DNA of 10,000 bases from Magnetospirillum sp. (lineage in GTDB: Bacteria > Pseudomonadota > Alphaproteobacteria > Rhodospirillales > Magnetospirillaceae), in contig JAIWOG010000328.1 of the NCBI GenBank assembly GCA_020217035.1, forward strand, positions 1-10,000, read 5' to 3'. Every line of letters starts with the position of its first letter. Position 1 is the stretch's first letter. The position numbers were made by a program, and so were the translations under genes. The notes under the pieces were generated by a model that saw only the letters and a list, made by a program, of their open reading frames with translations, ran no database searches and was not told where the DNA came from. Below are positions 1-6,695 of this stretch, in pieces.

Positions 1-5
1 AATGT

Positions 6-929
6 TTAGAGCGAGAGCCATTCTCCGGCCAGAATATATTCTTCACCGCCAAGCCCGCGCTTGAATGCCGCCACTCCAGGGGTTAGCTGCGCGTCGATGC
101 CGCCCAGGTCGAACCAATGACAACCACTGTCTTGCAAGGCCATTACGGCGGACCAGAGCAACAGATAATTGCCGGACAGGCGTCTCCCATCCTCGGAATT
201 CCAGCTCACCAGATAGGTGGCGGAGCTGCCGTGCCGCGCCACCAACACGCAAGAGACCGCTTCGCCATTGGCCCAAAAACGAAAGGCGATCACATCCCCA
301 TGCTGCGCCAGGGCGGTCAGCATCGGCTCGGGAACGCCCGAAAAACCCATGCGCTGGATCATTTCGCGATAATGGGGCAGCAACCACGCAACGGCTTCGC
401 TGCCCCTGAGCATGTCCACCGTACCACCGCTTTTCTCGGCTTTGACCAGCATATTGCGCCATTTCCCGGCCAGGGCCTTGCGAATTTCCTGGGGCGGGCG
501 GCGAAGATCAAGCCAACTGGATTGCCAGGCCGGGGCCGAGCGGCGGCGAAACCCCGTTGCCACCAACATCTTCGACGCCTCGGCCGGTAATTCCGGCGCC
601 ATCAGCAAGATCCGGCCGCGCCACCACCGCCAGCGGCGACGCAACGCCGCTATGACGGCCATCTTGATCTCGATGGAAAGATCGGGTTGCAGCCAGACCG
701 GACCCCGATTGAGACGCAGCCCCGCCAGTGGGCCGAAGCGGCGTTCCAAGAATTGCGCCACCGCGACGGTTTCGTTGTCCACGGCCATGCGCAGACGGAC
801 CGGCCGCCAGCCTTCCGCAGCCGCCTTGCCATCGCCCCACGACCAGTCCTGGAGCAGGTTCGAGCGGGGGGCCACGGCGAAGAGGCGGGTGTATTCCGCC
901 CGTTCGACGGCGTGCAGGGTGACGATCAC
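6..929 (-). CDS. FemAB/GNAT_6-like acyl- or aminoacyltransferase
   Basis: A 307-residue protein of the FemAB / BioF2-like (GNAT_6) fold class. Members use aminoacyl-tRNA or acyl-CoA donors to modify peptidoglycan precursors or sugars; in Gram-negative polysaccharide loci their substrate is mostly unknown. Visible signatures are an N-terminal LLQDWSWGDGK (residues 25-35), which resembles the FemAB start motif, then a second acyltransferase-like half from about 150. That half contains the strand-rich segment 211-241, SGNYLLLW at 252-259, and the family hallmark WFDLGGID (272-279) followed by GV..FKRGLGG (285-295). No signal peptide or membrane segment is seen, so it is probably cytosolic. The start is GTG at 929, which overlaps the stop of the upstream gene as GTGA and has a GAGG Shine-Dalgarno 5 bases before it. 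It is the last gene of the visible minus-strand operon and ends in TAA at 8-6. The fold assignment is solid; the substrate is unknown. Confidence 0.85.
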   Translation of the reverse strand: MIVTLHAVERAEYTRLFAVAPRSNLLQDWSWGDGKAAAEGWRPVRLRMAVDNETVAVAQFLERRFGPLAGLRLNRGPVWLQPDLSIEIKMAVIAALRRRWRWWRGRILLMAPELPAEASKMLVATGFRRRSAPAWQSSWLDLRRPPQEIRKALAGKWRNMLVKAEKSGGTVDMLRGSEAVAWLLPHYREMIQRMGFSGVPEPMLTALAQHGDVIAFRFWANGEAVSCVLVARHGSSATYLVSWNSEDGRRLSGNYLLLWSAVMALQDSGCHWFDLGGIDAQLTPGVAAFKRGLGGEEYILAGEWLSL

Positions 930-2002
930 GACGCCCTCAGCGCAAGGGCGTACGCCTCGCTCAAATGGCGGGGCCGCAGCGATTGATGACAGGGCAACAA
1001 AAGCAAGGTGCCACGCAAACGTCGGGCGGCGCTGTCCATGGGCACGCCGGCCGGTAGGTCCGGCCAGCTTTCCACCGGCAGATGCGCTGCCCGCAGCCGG
1101 CTATAGACGCGATCGGCCTCGGTGGGAGTGTCGCAACGCATAACCAACCGATAAGGCACGTGATCACTGAAATCGGGAAACAACGGCGCCCAATGCGCCA
1201 GCGGCGAAATGGCGTCCGCCAAGGCGGCGGCGTTGCGGCGACGACTATCCGCCACCTCGGTCAGGTTCGCCGCCGCGATCTGGGCGGCGGCGAAGGTCGA
1301 AAGAACCGGTGTCTGTTCCAATTCATGCGGGGCGGGATCGTCGCTGAAGCGAACTTGTCCCCCTGGGCGCAAACGCTGCAAGGGCGCACCCAGCGCGGTT
1401 TTTTGGATGGCCCGCTTCAATCGCCAGCTCATTGGTGAAGCCGGGGTGCATCCCAACTTCCGAATGGCGGCGGCAAGGTGCGTCCCGATGACGGCGGCAC
1501 CGCCGCGGCGAACAACCAGCACGCCGCCATCGGGCGCGGCCAGCATCTTGTGGGGACTGTAAACCACGGCATCGCCAAACTCGCCGATCCCAGGATTGGG
1601 CGCCAAAACATGGGCGGCATCTTCGACCACCAAGGCGGCCCTCTCCCGTGCTTCCCGCGGCAGGACGCTCGGGCGTCCGAAATAATGGACCAACAACAAT
1701 ATTTCCGTTTGCGGCCATTCCCGCGCCGTCAAGTCGTCGCCCAGCGGATAGAAAACCAGCTTCGCCCGTTTCCCCAGCGGGCCCAAGGCGGCGGAACAAA
1801 TGAAATCAGGGACCGCGACCAGCGGTGGACGGCCATGTGCCGCATGCCAGGAATCGGCGATAGCGGCCAATGACCAAGCCGTGCGCGACAGCCAGTAAGC
1901 CTGCTCCCCGTCACCAAGCCACCAGCGGGAAAACACCGCCGCATCCCCTGGCTTGGGAGCCACCAGATGGCGCCATGACGGCAACGGGGTAACGGTGATC
2001 AT
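926..2002 (-). CDS. DegT/DnrJ/EryC1/StrS-type PLP aminotransferase-like protein
   Basis: A 358-residue fold-type I PLP enzyme of the DegT/StrS group, which usually aminates nucleotide-bound keto-sugars with glutamate. The order of motifs fits: HYFG (106-109), the cofactor-contacting VEDAAH (126-131, Asp128 expected to pair with the pyridine nitrogen), the EFGDAVVYS strand (141-149), and SPHKMLAAPDGG (149-160), with Lys152 as the probable Schiff-base lysine. Departures from typical sugar aminotransferases are a Trp-rich N-terminus (WRHL, RWWLGDGEQAYWLSR), a short spacing between the EDAA and lysine motifs, and APDGG in place of the usual GEGG. These suggest a divergent subfamily, so the amino acceptor is uncertain. 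The ATG start at 2002 overlaps the stop of the glycosyltransferase gene (ATGA) and is preceded by a good Shine-Dalgarno (AAGAGG, 7 bases away). The end overlaps the next gene by 4 bases. It is probably cytosolic and acts in amino-sugar formation. Confidence 0.85.
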   Translation of the reverse strand: MITVTPLPSWRHLVAPKPGDAAVFSRWWLGDGEQAYWLSRTAWSLAAIADSWHAAHGRPPLVAVPDFICSAALGPLGKRAKLVFYPLGDDLTAREWPQTEILLLVHYFGRPSVLPREARERAALVVEDAAHVLAPNPGIGEFGDAVVYSPHKMLAAPDGGVLVVRRGGAAVIGTHLAAAIRKLGCTPASPMSWRLKRAIQKTALGAPLQRLRPGGQVRFSDDPAPHELEQTPVLSTFAAAQIAAANLTEVADSRRRNAAALADAISPLAHWAPLFPDFSDHVPYRLVMRCDTPTEADRVYSRLRAAHLPVESWPDLPAGVPMDSAARRLRGTLLLLPCHQSLRPRHLSEAYALALRAS

Positions 2003-2943
2003 GGCCTTACCTCTTCGGCGGCGACCAGACCTGCCAGGAAATCGGGGCGGGCGCCGTCGGCGTTTGGGTAGCGAGCCAGCAGGCCAAGCGCCCGCAACGG
2101 CAACATCGCCGCCTGACGCAAGGCGGCCAAACGGTTGCCGCGCGACAGGTGGCCGCGCACGGCCTCGACGTGAATGATCAGCAGACGCAGGAAGAGCACG
2201 GACAGAACTGGACCGGGCAGTTTCTTCAGCACGCCCATGTGCCGATGCAAGATGGCCATCGAACAGGTCACCTTGCTGTCGATTCGGCTAGTTATGCCGG
2301 ATTCGGCGATGGTGTAACGCAGCAAGGGGTCGGCGAAGGTGACGAAACGGCGACCGGCTTGCGCCAACACAGCCAGCCACAATTCGTAATCCTGGGCGGA
2401 ACGTAAGGTGGCGTCGAAGCCGCCCACCCGCACCACCGAATCGCGGCGCACCAGAACCGTCGAGCTGGAGATGAAACCTCGACAGAACAAGGTCCGATAG
2501 GGGTCGTCGGGATTGGCCAGATAGCGGGCCCGGCTGTCGACCAGCTTTTCGGGGCCGCGTCCGACTTCCACCAGATTGTGCGACGACATGATCAGGTCAT
2601 CGGCTTCGGTGACCGCCAGACTGCGCTCGAGTTTTTCCGGCAGCCATTCGTCGTCCGCGTCCAGGAAAGCCAGCCACGTGGTGCGGGATTCCGCCACCGC
2701 GCGATTGCGGGCGGCGCCCGCCCCGCTATTGGCTTGGCGGAACAGCCTAAGGGAAATGCCGTTCATCGAACCGACCATGGCGCCAGCTGTCGCCAGCGTC
2801 TCGTCACTCGACCCATCATCGACCACGATCACTTCGCGGGGGGGGCGAGTCTGCGCGGCGACGCTGGCCAACGCACGGCCGATAGTGGCAGCGTTATTGT
2901 AAGCCGGCATGACCACAGTCACATCGCAAAAGCTACCGGTCAT
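1999..2943 (-). CDS. family 2 glycosyltransferase
   Basis: An inverting GT-A glycosyltransferase of family GT2, 314 residues from the start chosen here. Family motifs appear in order: the N-terminal strand VTVVMPAYNNA (8-18), DDGSSD (42-47, nucleotide binding), the NSGAGAARN turn (72-80), the metal-binding DxD in FLDADDEW (93-100), and AQDYELWL (183-190), which corresponds to the ED-x-x-LW acceptor/catalytic-base region. The tail (about 240-314) has hydrophobic and basic helices that could associate with the membrane. It presumably transfers a sugar from an NDP-sugar to the lipid-linked repeat unit on the cytosolic face. An in-frame ATG at 2997 would add 18 residues but has no Shine-Dalgarno and overlaps the amidotransferase gene by 65 bases. 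The ATG at 2943 puts the fold at the usual position, has GGAAG 9 bases upstream and gives an 11-base overlap. A run of eight C (coding strand) lies at 2845-2838, before the DDGSSD codons. Confidence 0.93.
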   Translation of the reverse strand: MTGSFCDVTVVMPAYNNAATIGRALASVAAQTRPPREVIVVDDGSSDETLATAGAMVGSMNGISLRLFRQANSGAGAARNRAVAESRTTWLAFLDADDEWLPEKLERSLAVTEADDLIMSSHNLVEVGRGPEKLVDSRARYLANPDDPYRTLFCRGFISSSTVLVRRDSVVRVGGFDATLRSAQDYELWLAVLAQAGRRFVTFADPLLRYTIAESGITSRIDSKVTCSMAILHRHMGVLKKLPGPVLSVLFLRLLIIHVEAVRGHLSRGNRLAALRQAAMLPLRALGLLARYPNADGARPDFLAGLVAAEEVRP

Positions 2944-4828
2944 TGACGAGGTCTTCCAGGCTGGCCGTGGGTGGAGAGGACTGCCGGTCCTCGACATGCA
3001 GGCGAATCGTCAGTTCCAGCATCACCAGGGCGTACAGGCGAAAAGCATGCGCCCGTGGCGCCGCAAACAGACGGTCGATGCCGTCCTTGGTCCAAAAGCC
3101 ACGATCCAAGGCCCGCGACGAGGTCAGAAGCGCGCTGGCCGCCTGACCCAGCGGTCCCGCCATCCAGGCTGGCACCGGCGAGGCGAAGCCCTGCTTGGGA
3201 GCGTGCAAAACCGCGTCGGGTAAAAACTTCGCCGCCATGGCGCGTTCCAGCGCTTTCGGCGCACCACCAGGATTGCGCACCGCCGAAGGCACCGCCAAGG
3301 CGGCCTCCACCAGCCGATGGTCAAGAAACGGCACACGGCCTTCGACGCTATGAGCCATGGTGGTGCGGTCGAGCAAAAGCATCAGGTCGTCGGCAAGATA
3401 GGTGGATAGGTCGGCCGCCAGGATGGCGCTCTCCGGCGGGCCCGCGAACATCTCGAAGGCTGTGCGCTGGGCGGGTGGTGGCGGCGTTTGAAAGTTCCCC
3501 AGCAGACGGCGCAGGGGAGGGGGAAACATGGTGGTGTGATCGTGCAGGTAGCCACCGGGGTCGCGCCGGAACTTTTCCGCCCGCGCCAGTCGCCAGGCCA
3601 GCATCGGATTTAAGGCGTCAAGCGTGGGCTCGACGGCGCGACGACGCAGCCACGCCGGTAGGCACAGGTATCGTTGCTCGACCGGCAACGGAAAATACCG
3701 GCCGTAGCCGGCGAACAATTCGTCGCCGCCGCTGCCGTTCAAAACCACCCGCGTTTCGCGGCCCAACACCTCGTTGATCAGATGGTTGGGCAGCAAGGCC
3801 GCGTCGTAAAGCGGCTCGTCGCAGTACCAGGCCAGTCGCGGCAGCAGACCGATGGCCGAGTCCACGGACACCTCGAATTCTGTATGCTGGGTGCTGTAGC
3901 GATTGGCCACCATGCGGGCCAGCGGCGTTTCGTCATAGGCGGCGCCGGCGAAACGGACGGTGTAGGTTTGCAAAGGCCCAGAGGCGGCCTGGGCCGCCAT
4001 GGCCACGATCAGGCCGGAATCCAAACCGCCCGACAACATGGCGCCAACCGGAACGTCGCTGCGCATTTGCAGTCTGACCGCATCGGCCAGCAAGTCGGTG
4101 AGATAGTCGCCGAGCGCCGCCGGTTCCGAAGGAAGCCCTTGCGCCGCGCACGGCTGCCAATACCGGTTCACCGTCAGCGTTCCGTCGCGCTCGACACAGA
4201 GCGAACAACCGGGCGGAAGCTTATGGACGTCGCGGAACAATGTTTGTGGCGCGGGAACGTAGCCATGGGAAAGATAGCTGGAGACCGCGTCACCATCCAC
4301 CCTTGGCTGCAACAGGCCGGAAGCGAACAAGGCTTTGATCTCGGACGCGAAAACGATGCCGCCCCCCGGCAGCCGGGCCCAATAAAGCGGTTTGACGCCC
4401 AGACGGTCACGCACCAGCAACAGACGGTGGCGCTCGCGATCGTAGACGGCCAGGGCGTACATGCCATTCAAGTCATCGACAAAGGCGTCGCCTTTTTCCG
4501 CGAACAGCTTGAAGGCGGGCTCCATGTCGCCATTGGTGGCGAATACGTGGCCGCGGCGTTCCAGTGCGCTCCGTAATTCCCGGTAGTTGTAAATCTCGCC
4601 ATTGCCGAGAAAAACCCGTCTGCCGCCGTCCTGCACCAGGGGTTGGCCGCTGGTCTGCGGATCAATGATGGCCAACCGGGTGAATCCGGCTTGAAAGCGT
4701 CGGTCAACGGAAACGTGCTGCCCGGTTCCATCCGGACCGCGATGACGCATGATGCCCAGCATGGCGGCGACGTCTGCCCTGCATTCCGGCGCACGATCGG
4801 GCAGGAACAGCCCGGCGAGTCCACACAT
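2933..4828 (-). CDS. asnB: asparagine synthase (glutamine-hydrolysing)-type amidotransferase
   Basis: A 631-residue two-domain enzyme: an N-terminal class II glutamine amidotransferase domain and a C-terminal ATP-pyrophosphatase synthetase domain. Glutaminase features are MCG at the N-terminus (Cys2 is the nucleophile after Met removal), RHRGPDG (28-34), RLAIID (51-56) and GNGEIYNY (75-82). Synthetase features are the PP-loop SGGLDSG (266-272) and NGSGGDELFAGY (364-375). All expected catalytic elements look intact. Housekeeping AsnB makes asparagine; paralogs in polysaccharide clusters are thought to amidate sugar carboxylates or other acids, and its position here suggests that role. The start is fixed by biochemistry: Cys must follow Met, so ATG at 4828 is right although an in-frame TTG at 4867 exists. 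No convincing Shine-Dalgarno precedes it. It follows the heparinase-like gene after an 80-base spacer and overlaps the glycosyltransferase gene by 11 bases. The family assignment is very secure; the acceptor is inferred. Confidence 0.95.
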   Translation of the reverse strand: MCGLAGLFLPDRAPECRADVAAMLGIMRHRGPDGTGQHVSVDRRFQAGFTRLAIIDPQTSGQPLVQDGGRRVFLGNGEIYNYRELRSALERRGHVFATNGDMEPAFKLFAEKGDAFVDDLNGMYALAVYDRERHRLLLVRDRLGVKPLYWARLPGGGIVFASEIKALFASGLLQPRVDGDAVSSYLSHGYVPAPQTLFRDVHKLPPGCSLCVERDGTLTVNRYWQPCAAQGLPSEPAALGDYLTDLLADAVRLQMRSDVPVGAMLSGGLDSGLIVAMAAQAASGPLQTYTVRFAGAAYDETPLARMVANRYSTQHTEFEVSVDSAIGLLPRLAWYCDEPLYDAALLPNHLINEVLGRETRVVLNGSGGDELFAGYGRYFPLPVEQRYLCLPAWLRRRAVEPTLDALNPMLAWRLARAEKFRRDPGGYLHDHTTMFPPPLRRLLGNFQTPPPPAQRTAFEMFAGPPESAILAADLSTYLADDLMLLLDRTTMAHSVEGRVPFLDHRLVEAALAVPSAVRNPGGAPKALERAMAAKFLPDAVLHAPKQGFASPVPAWMAGPLGQAASALLTSSRALDRGFWTKDGIDRLFAAPRAHAFRLYALVMLELTIRLHVEDRQSSPPTASLEDLVNDR

Positions 4829-4893
4829 GTCAGCAGCCGATTGATAAAAGCAGGAGCCGTGGGGCAAGCACCATCAGGCGAACACCCTTCGAA

Positions 4894-4939
4894 GCAGGGA
4901 TGATCTGGTCAGGCGGGAACGATCACCAGATCATCCTGC
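4894..4939. repeat. perfect 12-bp inverted repeat at the end of the heparinase-like gene
   Basis: GGATGATCTGGT at 4898-4909 is exactly complementary to ACCAGATCATCC at 4925-4936, with a 15-base loop between them. Allowing one bulged G (4897), the stem gains three more pairs (4894-4896 with 4937-4939). One arm encodes the last residues of the heparinase-like protein; its TGA stop (4911-4909) begins in the loop and ends in the other arm. No T-run follows on either strand, so it is not a standard intrinsic terminator. It could act as an mRNA-stabilising or processing hairpin or an attenuator between this gene and the amidotransferase gene. Confidence 0.6.
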
Positions 4940-6621
4940 CATGGCAAGACGGTTCGCTCGACGAGAATCTCGACGGCCACCGCCGGTACTCCATTGCCAT
5001 AAGCCGTCCAGCGTGTCAAAGGGCTTAGCCTGACCGTACCGCCAGAGCGCAGCCTCAATTGGGCGTCGCCAGAGCGCAAGATCGCGCCATCCGGCGTCGG
5101 CTCGACCGCCCAAGAGGTGACCAGACGCCGAAGGACGCGACCTTTGCCGCGTCCGTTCAGACTGTCGACGATCACCGCACGTCCGCGTTCCAGTCGCCAT
5201 TCTCGAACGGCTTCGACAGCCTTACCGAATCCGCCGTGAACCAATCTGGCGCCGTGCGGCAGCGGGGTCAGCCGTGCCGGCCCCAGCTGATCGGAACGGA
5301 AGCGGTCGTCGTAATAAGGGCGATTGGGCAAGGTGGGTTCGCCACCGGCGAATTCCAGCACGTTGTGCACCCGTGACGAGCGGTAAAGCTGGGATTTCTG
5401 ACTTTCTCCGTAATGTCCACGACCAGGATCGATGAACACCGGCATACCCCGCCAATGCAGTTCGAAACCGCCCTGGTCACGGTGTCCGTGTCCGGTGGCA
5501 AGCGGCCAACCGGATGGTTTGGCATGGATCAGCAAAGACCAGTCGTCATGGTCGCAACGCAGCCAGCCATCGGCGGCCAGCGATGCCGGCGAAGGGACGG
5601 CGGCGCTGTCGCGCAGGGACGTCAGCGCCATCCTTTCGTCATCGGCCAACCCTGCGATCCAGCCACGATGGGAAGCCCCCCCGGGGAGCAGACCGGCCAG
5701 GTGTTCCGGCGGGCAGTCAGGAGAGATGTCGCCCATCAACGGCAAGCCACCCGGCATGGCGAAGCAGGCTGCAACGCCCAGCAACTTGGTCAACAACCGG
5801 GCAAAATCCTGGGCCTCGGGGCGATCATGACGGCGGGCCGACAGCCAGACATCGGCGTAATTGCGGCAGTAAAGCAGATGGTAGTGACTGGATTCCTCGC
5901 GCAGGACGCCTGAAGCCATGAACAAGCGCTCGGCCTCGGCCAGCAAGATCCGCCGGCCGGCATCTTCCGCCCAGGGCAGGCCGAGATCCAGACCCAGGCG
6001 ATACAGGGCGCGACCATTGTTCGCCAAGTGATTGCAGGTTTCGGCCTCGCCGTACCATTCCAAGCGCGTCAAGATGGCGGCCGCATGATCCTTCAACAGG
6101 CTGACCGTCGCCTCCAAGGGACCAGGGAGTCCTTTCCTGCGGCCGAAATCCAGCAGGTTCACCGCCCGTTCGGCGGTGGTATAGGCTTCCCACGCGATGC
6201 CGTCATCCGCGGTGCCGAATCGTTCGCACCAATGCGTCCACAAAAGCGGCAGCCAAACCGCAGCCTCGTCGGGATCGGCCATCAACGGAAGCCAAGCGAA
6301 ACGATGCACGGCCTCGGTAGTCTCGCGGTCAGCGAAGCTGGCGGTGAACAAAGCGGCGACATCGTCGCCATCCACCGTCACGGAAGCGCCGGCCAGGGAC
6401 AATGTGGCTGGAGCCGGTGGACCAGCGGGGGGCAGGGTGACGAAGGCGATCGGATCGCCAACAGCACTGGTGTGGGGGTCCACCGAGGACAGATAGGGAG
6501 GGCAATGAACGGTAAAACCCGGGGGCGGCGAGACTTGGCCCAACATCCGCCGCAACAGGAAGCGACACAGCACCTTGTCTTCGGCGAGACGCCGGGCCTT
6601 ACGGACAAAGCTGCTGATCAT
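4909..6621 (-). CDS. heparinase II/III-like protein
   Basis: About 570 residues with the heparinase II/III architecture: an N-terminal alpha/alpha-toroid (roughly 95-330) and a C-terminal beta-sandwich (roughly 350-570). Known members are polysaccharide lyases cutting uronic-acid-containing glycans. Family signatures are HLANNGRAL (198-206), ESSHYHLLY (243-251, holding a candidate catalytic His/Tyr), GHGHRDQGGFEL (377-388), FIDPG (396-400) and RSSRVHN (414-420). The N-terminus is basic (SFVRKARRLAEDK...RFLLRRMLG) with no recognisable signal peptide. This is odd for a secreted lyase but is seen in related proteins of exopolysaccharide loci, where a cytosolic or membrane-attached role is possible. 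The start is uncertain: ATG at 6621 is used here; an in-frame GTG at 6630 adds three residues, and neither has a clear Shine-Dalgarno. It is the first gene of the minus-strand operon and is divergent from the methyltransferase gene. An inverted repeat spans its stop codon. The family is confident; activity and localisation are not. Confidence 0.88.
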   Translation of the reverse strand: MISSFVRKARRLAEDKVLCRFLLRRMLGQVSPPPGFTVHCPPYLSSVDPHTSAVGDPIAFVTLPPAGPPAPATLSLAGASVTVDGDDVAALFTASFADRETTEAVHRFAWLPLMADPDEAAVWLPLLWTHWCERFGTADDGIAWEAYTTAERAVNLLDFGRRKGLPGPLEATVSLLKDHAAAILTRLEWYGEAETCNHLANNGRALYRLGLDLGLPWAEDAGRRILLAEAERLFMASGVLREESSHYHLLYCRNYADVWLSARRHDRPEAQDFARLLTKLLGVAACFAMPGGLPLMGDISPDCPPEHLAGLLPGGASHRGWIAGLADDERMALTSLRDSAAVPSPASLAADGWLRCDHDDWSLLIHAKPSGWPLATGHGHRDQGGFELHWRGMPVFIDPGRGHYGESQKSQLYRSSRVHNVLEFAGGEPTLPNRPYYDDRFRSDQLGPARLTPLPHGARLVHGGFGKAVEAVREWRLERGRAVIVDSLNGRGKGRVLRRLVTSWAVEPTPDGAILRSGDAQLRLRSGGTVRLSPLTRWTAYGNGVPAVAVEILVERTVLPWQDDLVIVPA

Positions 6622-6695
6622 CGCAAGCACTGGTGAGCTGGCATCGGCTGGGATATAACCCTGGTTCCTTGGTCGGAGAGTTGAGAGTCACGACG
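6622..6695. promoter_or_regulatory. divergent intergenic region, probable promoters for both arms
   Basis: This is the only segment from which the leftward operon and the rightward genes can both start, so it probably holds both promoters. The best match to a -10 element is TATAAC at 6654-6659 on the plus strand; the same AT-rich spot reads TATATC on the minus strand. No convincing -35 box sits at 16-18 bases from either. For the plus strand, GAGAG at 6683-6687 lies 8 bases before the GTG at 6696 and is the likely ribosome binding site. The arrangement is inferred from gene orientation; individual boxes are weak. Confidence 0.35.

Noticed and set aside
412..1143. A 243-codon plus-strand open frame, and a similar 268-codon frame at 2971-3777
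   Set aside because: Both are Arg/Pro/Ala-rich, lack domains and sit opposite genes with clear family motifs.
2944..2997. N-terminal extension of the GT2 gene from an ATG at 2997
   Set aside because: No Shine-Dalgarno, a 65-base overlap with the amidotransferase gene, and no fold content; the ATG at 2943 is better placed.
3674..4576. A 300-codon open frame on the plus strand
   Set aside because: It lies wholly opposite the amidotransferase gene, whose motifs are unmistakable. The translation shows no domain and is a GC-driven antisense frame.
4829..4867. N-terminal extension of the amidotransferase from a TTG at 4867
   Set aside because: Class II glutamine amidotransferases need Cys right after the initiator Met; the ATG at 4828 gives MCG.
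5676..5686. Run of seven C followed by four G in the heparinase-like gene as a slippage site
   Set aside because: It is shorter and encodes an ordinary Pro-Gly-Gly stretch; nothing else suggests switching.
6651..6670. Sigma-54-like promoter near TGGCATCGGCTGGGA (6638-6652)
   Set aside because: The required GC at the -12 position is absent, so the match to the consensus fails.
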